A DNA stretch of 64,000 nucleotides from Elusimicrobiota bacterium (GTDB taxonomy: Bacteria; Elusimicrobiota; Elusimicrobia; FEN-1173): contig JADJZR010000028.1 of the NCBI GenBank assembly GCA_016715645.1, positions 1 through 64,000 on the forward strand. The letters run 5' to 3'. A program made the position numbers and the translations under genes. How positions within the stretch are numbered: position 1 is the stretch's first letter; each line of letters opens with the position of its first letter. The notes under the pieces are model-generated. The model made no database searches. It was given only the letters and a program-made list of their open reading frames with translations, and was not told where the DNA came from. Of this stretch, positions 18,807 through 28,078 are shown in pieces.

Positions 18807-18939
18807 AGAAATGCCCCGCCTTCAGAAGATTTACACCTCGACCATGTTACCACACCGCCCCACCAACCCGCCACGTTCCACGTGTCGGGCTTGTTGGGGC
18901 AAAACCAAGAGAAAGATTAAAGAATTAAAACATGCGCGC

Positions 18940-19832
18940 GACCGAGGGGAGGGGCGAGGCCAACGGCCTTGACCCCAGGCCAGGCAAGGCCGACGACGGG
19001 GCGTAGCCACGACGGCGGCTCACAGGGCGGATGGGGGTTCCTGCGCAGCGGGTAGCGTCCAACGGCCCAACTCGCCAAGCCCGGCGACCGCGCACGTCCT
19101 GACCGAGGCGGGGGAGCCGAGGAAATGGTTGGAGGGCGCTAGCCCGGAAACCATCGTGCGGGCGCGGGGCGACCGGGGTTTCTCCAGGTTTTCAAGCGCA
19201 GCGGGCAGCGTCCCAGTCCACCCACGAACCAAGCGGGCCGGGCGGCGGCGCGGGTTTCTCGGGCCGACGCGCGGGCCGCGACCCTGTTTTTCCGTCCAAC
19301 CGCAGCGGGGCGCGTCCGGGTTTTTTTCAACGAACGAATCAACCGCAGTGTGCTCTTTCTTTTCCCCGACCCACCGCGGGGGTTCTTTTCCGCCGAAGGC
19401 GCAGGTTTCTTCGGGCCGACGGCCCGGGTTTTCTTTCCCGCCCCAACGACTTCCGGAGCAGAACGATGGCCGAGCGGAAACAACGCAACACAGTCCTTCA
19501 TGGAGGAAAAGGGGTGGAAGGATCTACGGCACGGGATTGTCTCGGGTATAGCGGTCGACAACTTTTTAAAAGAGAAACACCCCCACTGCGGCGGCACAAC
19601 CGGCCGCAGAGGTTGGTCGAGCCCCGCACCCCCCCCTACACACGCGGCAGGTTGGGGGCACAATGCCCCCTCCATTCGCAACAGGTCGATACACCGATCC
19701 CCTACAGGGTGGGCCGCAGGTTAAATTGGCCTGTTAAGCGGTAGTCTCCAAAAATCGTGGGTCACGTTGGCAAAATCGATGGGGCGGTATGGGGCGGCCA
19801 ACTGTTTATGCTCCACATTTTTTTCGTAGCGA
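18940..19832. repeat. Long dispersed repeat, copy B
   Basis: Reverse-complement partner of 1-850, similar along nearly its whole length with small indels. Its right edge falls at the run CCACATTTTTTTCG, the same edge seen in copy C (21844), so this is a true element boundary. Its left edge, near the block CCGAGGGGAGGGGCGAGG, is less sharp. Long plus-strand frames exist (for example 19129-19551) but are not shared with copy A, so they are not taken as genes. Confidence 0.85.
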
Positions 19833-20238
19833 ACTGAAAATGAGGGTCCGTTCCCAACAAGGGGCCGGGCCTTCTTTCATTTTCGAAGGGGCAAACGGCG
19901 GGCGGGGCGGAGAGGCCGGGCGCGGAAACGGAGGGAGACGATCCCGTCGCTTCTTTTCCGTCGTTGGAGAGGCCCCATCGGAAGCGGACCGTGATGTTGT
20001 CCTTTCCGTAAATCACCTTTTCGATGCCTTGCCGAACGGACAACGCCTTTTCAATTCCGGTTTTGCGCGCGCAGTTCACTATATGCTTTTGGAGTTCGTT
20101 TTGGAGAATTTCGGGGGTCGGTGGAGCCGTTTCTTGTAACGGTTCGATCCCGTTTTCAGGGGGATCTTGTAATTGGTTTTTTTCCGATGCAATCAGTTGT
20201 TTTAGGTAGAAAGGGTCTCGGAAAAGCCTGACAAGGTT
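19762..20238 (-). pseudogene. C-terminal gene fragment, possibly of a serine recombinase
   Basis: An open frame without a start codon runs from a stop at 20239-20241. It reads LVRLFRDPFYLKQLIASEKN, a linker rich in Pro and Glu, then GIEKALSVRQGIEKVIYGKD and NITVRFRWGLSN. The last block resembles the C-terminal beta strands of large serine recombinases. The tail runs into repeat copy B, so the gene is cut at both ends. Family assignment is tentative. Confidence 0.35.
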
Positions 20239-20367
20239 TTAATGAATGTTGGTTCCCAAAATCAAAAATCGGTTGTTCTAATTTGCGTGCGGATAATCAA
20301 CCCCTGCTTGCATTTGGTCCATTAATAGTCTAAAATTAGGTCATATGATTCCATTAATGGGCTATAA

Positions 20368-21540
20368 ATGGAAATAACAAGGCTTTTTTCACCCCCTAAA
20401 CAAAGTTTCTTCCTTTTTGGGCCGCGGGGGACGGGGAAGACCATGTGGACAAAAAAGGTTTTTCCAAAAGCTCAACGGGTCAATCTGCTGGCGATGGAGA
20501 CCTTGCGGTCCCTTTCCGCGCGACCGGAACGGCTGAAGGATTTCGTCATGCCGCTGGCGCCTGGGACGACGGTCGTGATAGACGAGGTGCAAAAGGTCCC
20601 GGACCTGCTGTCCGTTGTCCATGATCTCATGGAAGAGAAGAGAGGGTGGCAATTCATCCTCACGGGTTCCAGCGCGCGCAAACTTAAGCGCGAGGGCGTG
20701 GATTTGCTCGCCGGCCGCGCGCTGACCCGTAGCATGCATCCCTTTCTGGCGGTTGAACTGGGCGACCAATTTTCCCTTGAACGGGCGCTCGAGCAGGGCC
20801 TTCTGCCGGTGGTGTGGTCCTCGGAAAGTCCGGCGGAGGCGCTTAAATCTTACATCGGGACCTACGTGCGCGAGGAAGTGCAAGCGGAAGGCCTGGTGCG
20901 CAACCTCGGGAACTTTCACCGTTTCCTGGAGGCGATCAGTTTCTCCCAGGCATCGGTTCTTAACGTCAGCAATGTGGCGCGGGAATGCGAGGTGGAGAGG
21001 AAGACCGTGGTGGGTTTCGCGGATCTATTGGAGGACCTTCTCTTGAGTGTCCGCCTGCCGGTTTTCACCCGGCGGGCCAAGAGAAAGCTGGCGGACCACC
21101 CCAAGTTTTATTTTTGCGACGCGGGAATATTTCGTTCGATTCGCCCCCAGGGCCCGTTGGATGCCGGAGGCGATGTGACCGGCGCGGCCCTGGAAGGCCT
21201 CGTGTTTCAACACCTCCGCGCCTGGAACGCCTACGGGGGCGATGACCACTCTCTTTACTATTGGCGGACCGTCGCCGGCGTGGAAGTGGATTTTGTTATC
21301 TACGGCCCTCGCGGGTTATGGGCAGTGGAGGTCAAAAACACGGTCCGGGTTCGGCCCCAAGACCTTCGCGCCCTCAAAACGTTTAAAGAAGACTTCCCGG
21401 AAGCAAAAGTTTTTCTCCTTTACCGGGGCAAAGACCGTTTGGAAATGAGCGGGATCCTTTGCCTTCCCGTGGAAAAATTCCTTCGAGCCCTGACTCCCGG
21501 CCGCCCGCTGGATGCCCTTTCAGGGGGCGTTCCCAACTAA
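20368..21540 (+). CDS. AAA_14/DUF4143 family ATPase
   Basis: The 390-aa protein has the usual layout: an N-terminal P-loop FLFGPRGTGKTMWTKKVFPK (residues 15-34), Walker B TTVVIDEVQKVPDL (about 68), the sensor ILTGSSARKLKREGVDLLAG, and a C-terminal DUF4143 domain with YRGKDR near the end and the nuclease-like VDFVIYGPRGLWAVEVKNTV (about residue 310) that keeps the D, E and K of a PD-(D/E)XK core. These ATPases are widespread and uncharacterised, often in accessory regions. It stands alone on the plus strand between repeat copies B and C. Confidence 0.85.
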   Translation: MEITRLFSPPKQSFFLFGPRGTGKTMWTKKVFPKAQRVNLLAMETLRSLSARPERLKDFVMPLAPGTTVVIDEVQKVPDLLSVVHDLMEEKRGWQFILTGSSARKLKREGVDLLAGRALTRSMHPFLAVELGDQFSLERALEQGLLPVVWSSESPAEALKSYIGTYVREEVQAEGLVRNLGNFHRFLEAISFSQASVLNVSNVARECEVERKTVVGFADLLEDLLLSVRLPVFTRRAKRKLADHPKFYFCDAGIFRSIRPQGPLDAGGDVTGAALEGLVFQHLRAWNAYGGDDHSLYYWRTVAGVEVDFVIYGPRGLWAVEVKNTVRVRPQDLRALKTFKEDFPEAKVFLLYRGKDRLEMSGILCLPVEKFLRALTPGRPLDALSGGVPN

Positions 21541-21690
21541 AGATTCTGCTGAAAAATCCCCCTGCTCGCCTCGACTTGGAACTGTTCCTGAAAGACCCCC
21601 CGGAGAATCGAACGCTTCGGTCCTTCTCCAATCAATCCTTTTCGCTTGTCCAACCAATTTAGGCTCCAATGTCTTTTCCCGCCTGCTCCT

Positions 21691-21844
21691 TCCATTCGCA
21701 ACAGGTCGATGCGTCGATCCCCAACAAGGGAGGCCGCCGGTTGAATTCGCCGGTCCGTTCGAAGTTTTCCCATTAACCATGTGATATATTGTGCCCGTTC
21801 AGATCGATGGTTTGCGGCCGGCTGTTCTTGCGCCACATTTTTTT
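21691..21844. repeat. Long dispersed repeat, partial copy C
   Basis: Begins with TCCATTCGCAACAGGTCGAT, also found in copy B (19672-19691), and continues in diverged form to the same boundary (CGCCACATTTTTTT). Same orientation as copy B. Only the outer 150 bp are present. Confidence 0.75.
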
Positions 21845-21881
21845 GCTCTCGCGGGTTTGAGGGCGCGCCTGGGGGACAATC

Positions 21882-23393
21882 ATGTCTTTCTTCTGGCAAT
21901 CCGTTTTTCTCCGTCCCCGGTCCGGTTCTTTCGGGTGGGGCCCGGTTTTGACAAGCGCGGACCTCCGCCTTCGGCGGGCCCGCTTCCTCGCCGCGATTCT
22001 CGCCCTCGCTCCGCCGGTCTTTGCGGCCGACGTCACGGTCATCCCGCCCCGGGAATATTTTTCTACGGTCCTTAAAGAAATCAACGCCGCCCAATCCTCC
22101 ATCACCGTCTACATGTACGTCTTCACCCTACCGGCCAACGCCTCCGGCTCCAAAGCGCTCCAACTGGCCGATGCCCTGGTACGCGCCAAAGACCGCGGCG
22201 TCAAAGTGGACGTGGTCCTGGACCAAAACATGTATGTCGAAGACGAAACGACCCTTAAAGGTAAAAACCTCGCCGCCTATAGCTATCTCGCCCAAGCCGG
22301 CGTCCCGGTCTGTTTCGAAGATCCCTCCACCCTCACCCACGCCAAGGCCGTGGTAATCGACCAAGAAACGCTCATCACTGGTTCCTCCAATTGGAGCCAA
22401 ACCGCCTTCGACCGCAACCACGAATCCAACGTCCTCATCCGTTCCTCAACCGCCGCCCGGGAAATGCTCAAACTCCTGGGAGCCGTCAAACGGGAAACAC
22501 CCCCGGACCCCGGCCCCGTCGTCTCTCTTCCGGCCGGTTTCCTTACGGACGGCAATCTTTTCGGCCGCATGGTCACCGACCGAGACAGGCTCGGCCTTGC
22601 CCTTTACCTCTTTTTAACCTGGAAAAGCGGCATCCAAGAATCCGGCGCCGTCGCCCTGGATTACGCGGAGCTGGCCCAACACATAGAAAACCCTCCCGAC
22701 CCAAACCGCCAGTTCCGCAACAACATGCGCACCGTCCTGGAACGGCTCCGTGACCGATACAACCTCCTTGATTTCAAAACCCATTACGACAAACCCACAG
22801 AAGTCTACCTGCGGCCCATGCCCAGCACCGAAACGGTGAAAATCCCCACCGCCTATTGGGAATACGGATGGGACGCTCGACTCTCCTTCCGTGGCCAGGC
22901 GGTTTATCTCATGAGCCTTCGGGAATCCCAAACGTCTCGCATATCTCCGCGCTGGTCCCACGGACGGCTTTGGCTCGCCGAGCAGTATGGCGTTTCACCG
23001 GACTTCATTTCTTCCGGGGTGACGGAACTTCGTCGCGCCAACCTGCTGGAGGTGGAATACGGAAAAATTGAATGGCATATGGAAAACCCCCGCGAACCCA
23101 GCCTCTACACGCCCAACGTCCTCTACGATCCCGCCGACCTAAAAAAAGGGCTGGAAGAGCTTCAGGAAAAACACGGCCCAGAGAAACTGGCCCGGGCCCA
23201 GAAAGCCGCCTCCCTCGTTTATGAAGACAGCGACCTGGCCGGCATCGCCCGCCTCATCGAACTGGAGGACCGCTACGGCCAAGCCAAAATCCGTTGGGCC
23301 CTCGATAAAATGGAAGCCAAAAGCCCCTCCAACCCCAAACGCACCCTCCCCTACCTCATCGGCACCATCCGCTCCCCCGAAGAGGAATTTTAA
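21882..23393 (+). CDS. Secreted phospholipase-D-like protein with a C-terminal helical domain
   Basis: The 503-aa protein starts directly after repeat copy C. Residues 28-50 (RLRRARFLAAILALAPPVFA) look like a signal peptide, suggesting that the annotated N terminus may be a little long. The PLD-like domain spans about 50-205, with a single HKD motif HAKAVVIDQETLITGSSNWS (about residue 150); single-motif PLD proteins act as dimers on phosphodiester bonds of DNA or lipids. Residues 240-503 hold an unusual long helical region with DYAELAQHIENPPDPNRQFR and ISSGVTELRRANLLEVEYGK, the latter like a winged helix. That combination of export signal, nuclease-type domain and winged-helix-like region is odd. 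Confidence 0.8.
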   Translation: MSFFWQSVFLRPRSGSFGWGPVLTSADLRLRRARFLAAILALAPPVFAADVTVIPPREYFSTVLKEINAAQSSITVYMYVFTLPANASGSKALQLADALVRAKDRGVKVDVVLDQNMYVEDETTLKGKNLAAYSYLAQAGVPVCFEDPSTLTHAKAVVIDQETLITGSSNWSQTAFDRNHESNVLIRSSTAAREMLKLLGAVKRETPPDPGPVVSLPAGFLTDGNLFGRMVTDRDRLGLALYLFLTWKSGIQESGAVALDYAELAQHIENPPDPNRQFRNNMRTVLERLRDRYNLLDFKTHYDKPTEVYLRPMPSTETVKIPTAYWEYGWDARLSFRGQAVYLMSLRESQTSRISPRWSHGRLWLAEQYGVSPDFISSGVTELRRANLLEVEYGKIEWHMENPREPSLYTPNVLYDPADLKKGLEELQEKHGPEKLARAQKAASLVYEDSDLAGIARLIELEDRYGQAKIRWALDKMEAKSPSNPKRTLPYLIGTIRSPEEEF

Positions 23394-23522
23394 ACCCCCC
23401 GCCCTCCTCTTGCCATCGACGAAGAAAAACGTCCGCCTGCACGTCCAAAACATTTTCAAAGATTAACCCGAAATTCCCAGTTGGATCGCGGTTCGGCGCA
23501 GGTTAAAAGTGGTGCCAGAAAT

Positions 23523-23549
23523 CAGTTGTCAAGGATTCCTTGACAACTG
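23523..23549. promoter_or_regulatory. Perfect 27-bp palindrome, toxin-antitoxin-like operator
   Basis: Arms CAGTTGTCAAGGA and TCCTTGACAACTG (13 bp each, no mismatch) surround one central base. Palindromes of the TTGTCAAGGA type resemble operators in front of HigBA-like toxin-antitoxin genes; this link is from memory and inferred. No antitoxin gene follows; the Fic remnant starts 31 bp downstream. Confidence 0.5.
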
Positions 23550-23579
23550 CCGCTGATAATAAAAGATACGTCACACGGT

Positions 23580-23876
23580 TTGAAAAACGCTCTCGGCGCT
23601 GTTTCCCAAGCGTTTAGCGGGAAGGACCTCTACCCGAGCCTGGAAGAAAAAGCGGCGGCGCTGTTGTTCCTGTTGGTGAAAAACCATCCGTTTGTAGACG
23701 GCAACAAGCGCATTGCCACGGCGGCGTTTTTGTAGTTCTTGGAAAAGAACGGCCGGCTTTCCCGATGGGACGGCGCCAAGCGGGTGGCCGACAACGCCCT
23801 GGTGGCGATGACCCTGCTGGTCGCCTTCAGCCGCCCCGCAATAAGCATATTAACAAACGGCATTTCAATAAGCTAA
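23580..23876 (+). pseudogene. Fic/Doc-domain remnant with an internal amber codon
   Basis: The frame reads LKNALGAVSQAFSGKDLYPS, then LLFLLVKNHPFVDGNKRIAT, the Fic active-site motif HPFxDGNKR with its catalytic His intact. An in-frame TAG at 23734-23736 replaces an aromatic residue (AAFL*FLEKNG). The upstream part of the protein is missing; in related proteins this domain ends RhuM- or Doc-type proteins that transfer AMP to targets. It ends at TAA 23874-23876. The absence of the N terminus together with the stop marks it as dead. Confidence 0.8.
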
Positions 23877-23903
23877 TTAATATGCTAGTTAATAAGTAAG
23901 TCA

Positions 23904-25640
23904 ATGAACATTCAAGAACTTAAAGCGGTTATTGATAACCTCCCGAACCTGGGGGCGGACAACGCGCGAGTCGAATTCAAAGCGGCGGAGCGAGGTTTTC
24001 CCAAGTCGCTTTGGGAGACGCTGTCCGCTTTTGCCAACACTCCCGGTGGAGGTCTTATTGTCCTGGGTGTTTCAGAGACCGCCACAGGACTGAAGGCGGT
24101 CGGAGTGACCCAGCCGGAAAAATTCGAGAACGACACAGCCTCCCTCTGTGACCAAATGATCCCACCCCTTCGCCCCCTTATTGAAACTCACCGAATAGGA
24201 GGGCGCTCTTTCGTCACGATTGAGGTGCCGGAAGTTTCTTTCAAAGAGAAACCCTGCTTTTACAAAGGGTCGGGTATGATGTCAGGATCGTTTGTGCGCG
24301 TGGCGGATGGAGATCGGCGGCTCACGCAGTATGAAATTCAGGGATTCCTTGATGGACGTGGCCAGCCGTTATACGACATAGAGCCTGTGCCGGATGGGAC
24401 CCGGAAAGACCTGGATCCGTCCCTCATCGATGACTTTCTGAAGCGCGTGCGCCGTCGGCATCCCAAAATGGCGACATGGAATGACGAGAAGATCTTAAAG
24501 ACATTTCGCATTTTAACGGAACGAGACGGACAAGAAACCACGACACTCTGCGGCCTCCTCTGTTTCGGAGAGCACCCGCAAACATTTTTCCCGGGATTGG
24601 TGATCCACGTGCTGGCTTATCCCACCGAAACCGAGGGGCAGGTGGGTGTCCACGGGGAGCGTTTGCTGGATGATGTGAAAGTGGAGGGACCGCTTCTTAC
24701 GATGATCCCGGAAGCCATTGCCGCCATCAAGAAAAATCTGACCAAAAAAACGTTCGTGTCAGGCCTTTTACGGGAAGAGAAGTGGCAATACCCTGAACTG
24801 TTCCTTCGAGAGGCCGTTGTCAACGCATTGGCGCATCGGGATTATTCCCCCTTTGCTCGCGGTACCGCCGTTCAAATAAAATTGTTTCCCTCCCGACTGG
24901 AAATCAGTAACCCCGGCGGTCTGTTTGGGCCTGTCACAGAGGAACGCCTGGGGGAGCACGGCCTTCAAGCTTCACGAAACAGTTTTCTTATAAAACTTCT
25001 GGAAGATGCGCCTGTGCCGGGGGAAGACCGGACGGTCTGTGAAAATCGCGGTACCGGCATTCCTTCGATGATCGTCGCCCTTCGGGAGGCGGGGTTGGAG
25101 ACCCCCGAATTTATTGATGGGCGAAGCCAATTTCGCGTCCTTTCCAGAGACCATTCTCTCTTTGATATGGAAACCCTTGCTTGGTTAAGTGGATTCAAAA
25201 ATATTGAAATGAACGAACATCAGCGTTACGCCCTCGCGCATCTCCGAAAAAGAGGCCGGTTGACGAATCCCGAATACTGCCGGATGAATGACTGCGATTC
25301 TCGCTTGGCCACGAAAGAGCTGAGTGAATTGACGGAGCGTGGACTGATCATCCCTCACGATGCGCGGCGATGGCGGTCCTACACGCTTCCACAAATCCAA
25401 GGCGCCCCGGTAAAAGGCGTGCAAAAAGGCGGAGCGTTGCGCCGAGACTGGACCAACGCCATCATGGATCTGTTAATGCGGAGAGGGGAAATGAGCCGAA
25501 AGGAGATTGAAGAAGCTCTTTCTCTTAAACAACAGACGGTTCAATATTGGCTGAGCAAGCTGATCAAGAAAGGTCGCTTGAAAAGGACAACGCCAGCCCA
25601 GCGGGACCCAACGGTCAAGTATAAGGCCACTGAGAAATGA
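23904..25640 (+). CDS. AlbA_2/Schlafen-type ATP-binding transcriptional regulator
   Basis: The 578-aa protein begins MNIQELKAVIDNLPNLGADN. The AlbA_2 (Schlafen AAA_4) domain covers about 15-130, with RVEFKAAERGFPKSLWETLS and NTPGGGLIVLGVSE. A GHKL-type ATP-binding C-terminal part follows, with REAVVNALAHRDYSPFARGT (about 308) and ISNPGGLFGPVTEERLGEHG. The tail holds two winged-helix-like segments, the second being RRGEMSRKEIEEALSLKQQT. Such proteins are annotated as putative DNA-binding regulators or RecG-related, and are common in genomic islands. It starts 27 bp after the Fic remnant. Confidence 0.85.
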   Translation: MNIQELKAVIDNLPNLGADNARVEFKAAERGFPKSLWETLSAFANTPGGGLIVLGVSETATGLKAVGVTQPEKFENDTASLCDQMIPPLRPLIETHRIGGRSFVTIEVPEVSFKEKPCFYKGSGMMSGSFVRVADGDRRLTQYEIQGFLDGRGQPLYDIEPVPDGTRKDLDPSLIDDFLKRVRRRHPKMATWNDEKILKTFRILTERDGQETTTLCGLLCFGEHPQTFFPGLVIHVLAYPTETEGQVGVHGERLLDDVKVEGPLLTMIPEAIAAIKKNLTKKTFVSGLLREEKWQYPELFLREAVVNALAHRDYSPFARGTAVQIKLFPSRLEISNPGGLFGPVTEERLGEHGLQASRNSFLIKLLEDAPVPGEDRTVCENRGTGIPSMIVALREAGLETPEFIDGRSQFRVLSRDHSLFDMETLAWLSGFKNIEMNEHQRYALAHLRKRGRLTNPEYCRMNDCDSRLATKELSELTERGLIIPHDARRWRSYTLPQIQGAPVKGVQKGGALRRDWTNAIMDLLMRRGEMSRKEIEEALSLKQQTVQYWLSKLIKKGRLKRTTPAQRDPTVKYKATEK

Positions 25641-25706
25641 GCTTGTTCCGAAACTAGGAGCCTGTGATTGAGGAGCGCAAACCTATGGACATTGAGCGTA
25701 CCTGCC

Positions 25707-27206
25707 ATGTATAAGCTTTTCCATACAAAGCTGACAGTTGGTATGCTCTGTATGGCTGTTGTGGCCTGTTGCTGGGGTGAGGTAATGGCCAGCAGTCTTG
25801 CCGTCGGACCCGATAAGCCCTATAGAACTATTGCCAGTGCTTTGGCTGTTGCCGCGGACGCGGATATAATCGAAGTGGATGCCGGAGTTTATGTCAACGA
25901 TTATTGCGTGGTACGACAGCACAATCTGACCATTCGCGGCAAAGGCGGGCGGGCTCATATTTCCGCCAACGGCCTGATCCCCAATGGCAAAGGGATTATT
26001 CTGCAGCGAGGCAGAAACTTGACTTTAGAAAATCTGGAATTGTCTGGTGCCGCAGTGGCTGACCAAAACGGCGCCGGATATCGTTGCGATAATGGCGGGT
26101 CCAATGTCGTCATTCGACACTGCTATTTTCATCACAACGAAAACGGAATTCTTTTGGGAATAATTGATCCAAACAATGAGGTCTTAATCGAAAATTCCGA
26201 ATTTGCATACAACGGATCTGGTACCGGACAGACACACAACATCTATGTTGGGCATGTTAAAAAGTTTACTTTGAGATTCAGCTATTCCCATGATGCCAAT
26301 GTCGGTCATTTGGTCAAATCGCGGGCGAATGAAAATTTTATTCTCTACAACAGGTTAACCGGAGAAAATGGAACCAATAGCTATGAAATTGATCTGCCAA
26401 ACGGCGGAAATAGCTACATCGTGGGCAATGTCATCCAACAATCTCCTCGTTCGGAAAATGGAGGTTTCATTAGTTATGCCAGGGAAGTGAATGCCGCCAA
26501 CGCGTGGAATCCAGGCAGGGAGTGCTATGTCATTAACAATACGATGGTTAATGATCGCAGTCAGGGCTGTTTTGTGATGTACCACAAAGACACAGCGCTC
26601 GTGAAATTGCAGAATAATATTTTTGCTGGAAGTGCCACCCTCTATGATTCGCCTGGAGGAATGGCGCCGGAACGAGTCTCCAATTTGATAGTAAACTCTG
26701 ATCCAGGCTTTGTGAATAGGTCGGCGTTTGATTATCACCTGACCTCTTCGACAATCGCGGCTATCGATCAGGGCACTGCTCCAGGAATGGCCAATGGTTT
26801 TAATTTAACCCCAGCGTATGAATATGAGCATGTGGCCTTAAGTTCGCCTCGGCCCGCCGCCATAAAAATTGACATTGGCGCTCATGAGTTTTCCCTTAAC
26901 GGTGAGGACGAGGGTGAGGACGAGACTGAAAAAGTTCATGCCTACCCGAACCCGTATTGGCCGGGGTCGGGCGGCAGGTATGACGGATCGGGGGTTGTTT
27001 TTTCCAACCTGCCGATTTCCGCGAAGATACAGATATACACCATCCACGGCACGCTTCTGCGAACCTTGGAGTCTTCCTCCGAAAGGAGAACATGCACATG
27101 GGACGGCCTCACAACCGGTGGTGATGCGGTGGCGAGCGGCGTTTACTTCGTCAGAGTTGAAGGAAGTGGCGGAGTTCAAACGCTTAAGGTGGTGGTGCAA
27201 CGATGA
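25707..27206 (+). CDS. Secreted right-handed beta-helix protein with C-terminal anchoring-type domain
   Basis: From the ATG at 25707 the protein has 499 aa; the upstream in-frame TTG (25668) would add 13 residues before the signal peptide. The signal peptide is KLTVGMLCMAVVACCWGEVM. Residues 35-370 are a parallel beta-helix with repeated N-rich turns (NLTIRGKGGRAHIS, NVVIRHCYFHHNENGILLG, NNIFAGSATLYD), typical of polysaccharide lyases and related carbohydrate-binding proteins. A short acidic linker (NGEDEGEDETE) leads to a FlgD-like or sorting-type domain, YPNPYWPGSGGRYDGSG to WDGLTTGGDAVASGVYFVRV. Catalytic residues cannot be named. A+T content is higher than in neighbours, which may indicate transfer. 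Confidence 0.85.
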   Translation: MYKLFHTKLTVGMLCMAVVACCWGEVMASSLAVGPDKPYRTIASALAVAADADIIEVDAGVYVNDYCVVRQHNLTIRGKGGRAHISANGLIPNGKGIILQRGRNLTLENLELSGAAVADQNGAGYRCDNGGSNVVIRHCYFHHNENGILLGIIDPNNEVLIENSEFAYNGSGTGQTHNIYVGHVKKFTLRFSYSHDANVGHLVKSRANENFILYNRLTGENGTNSYEIDLPNGGNSYIVGNVIQQSPRSENGGFISYAREVNAANAWNPGRECYVINNTMVNDRSQGCFVMYHKDTALVKLQNNIFAGSATLYDSPGGMAPERVSNLIVNSDPGFVNRSAFDYHLTSSTIAAIDQGTAPGMANGFNLTPAYEYEHVALSSPRPAAIKIDIGAHEFSLNGEDEGEDETEKVHAYPNPYWPGSGGRYDGSGVVFSNLPISAKIQIYTIHGTLLRTLESSSERRTCTWDGLTTGGDAVASGVYFVRVEGSGGVQTLKVVVQR

Positions 27207-27331
27207 AAACATCAAAGAAAGGAGACGGGACGTTCTCCGTTTATCCGTTTACTTGGCACGAGATGCGCGAACTCTCCCTTCGAGAACAATCCACTCTCTC
27301 GTCTCATTGGGGGTCAGCTTCAACTCGCGGT

Positions 27332-27934
27332 TTATGGCTTGATCGCCAGGATCTGAACGACGGCGCTTATGCCGTTATGCCCGGCTCCTTCGCGCACGTC
27401 GCGCTCGATTTCGCGCGCTAATAGAAAATGCAGGCCCGTCAATTCCCGACGCAGGTCCTCCACGTTCATCAGGAGAAAGGGATCGGCGGGTCCGCCAGTT
27501 CTCTTTTCGATTTGGCGGGGCGTGTAGGCTTCCAATAGAAAGACCCCTCCGGTCGCCAACCCGGCAACACACCGCTGGTGCAGGGACGCGCGGGCGGGGG
27601 CGGGCATGTGGGCCCAAATGGAAACGATGCCCTGCCAATAACCCGCGGCCGGTTCGAAGGTCCCTAAGTCGGTTTGGATGGTTTGAATGGAAACGTTCCG
27701 TTCCGTGGCCAGTGCGCGGGCCTTGGCGAGTCCCACCGCGCTTTGGTCGACCGCCGTGACCTGAAATCCCTGTTGGGCGAGAAAGCCGGCGTTTCGCCCT
27801 TCCCCTTCGGCCAAGCACAACACGCGACCTTTCGGCAGTTGCGCGGCATGGTCCCGTAAAAAATCATTGGGTTCCCGCCCGTAAAAAAAATCCTTCCCCG
27901 CGTAGCGCTCATCCCACATCGAAGATTTGAACAT
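27332..27934 (-). CDS. Class I SAM-dependent methyltransferase (TehB-like)
   Basis: The 200-aa protein starts MFKSSMWDERYAGKDFFYGR; a start at Met6 (27919) is also possible. The SAM-binding core is VLCLAEGEGRNAGFLAQQGF (about residue 40), followed by VTAVDQSAVGLAKARALATE and GVFLLEAYTPRQ. The WDERY start and the GEGRN glycine loop are typical of the TehB/thiopurine-methyltransferase-like group. Substrate unknown. It is divergent from the TetR gene, with about 110 bp between them. Confidence 0.8.
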   Translation of the reverse strand: MFKSSMWDERYAGKDFFYGREPNDFLRDHAAQLPKGRVLCLAEGEGRNAGFLAQQGFQVTAVDQSAVGLAKARALATERNVSIQTIQTDLGTFEPAAGYWQGIVSIWAHMPAPARASLHQRCVAGLATGGVFLLEAYTPRQIEKRTGGPADPFLLMNVEDLRRELTGLHFLLAREIERDVREGAGHNGISAVVQILAIKP

Positions 27935-28023
27935 GATCCTCTCCTTTTTTTGCCCGCGGCCCTGGCGAATTCTTTCGAGTGTAGCGGTTTGCGGCGGCCA
28001 GCGTCAACGCGTCTTCCGTCGGT

Positions 28024-28078
28024 TTGACTTATTATTGGACATATGTTTAATTATACGCATGACCAATTTAATGTCATG
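28024..28078 (+). promoter_or_regulatory. Promoter and TetR-type operator for the efflux operon
   Basis: TTGACT (28024-28029) and TTTAAT (28046-28051), 16 bp apart, form a candidate promoter. Just downstream CATGAC-N9-GTCATG (28058-28078) is a perfect 6-bp-arm inverted repeat placed where a TetR dimer could block transcription. The right arm includes the likely start codon of the regulator gene at 28076. Confidence 0.5.

Noticed and set aside
19129..19724. Long plus-strand ORFs in repeat copy B
   Set aside because: No shared frame with copy A, so open only because of G+C bias.
27203..27421. 72-codon plus-strand ORF after the beta-helix gene
   Set aside because: Overlaps the end of the methyltransferase on the other strand and has no protein-like features.
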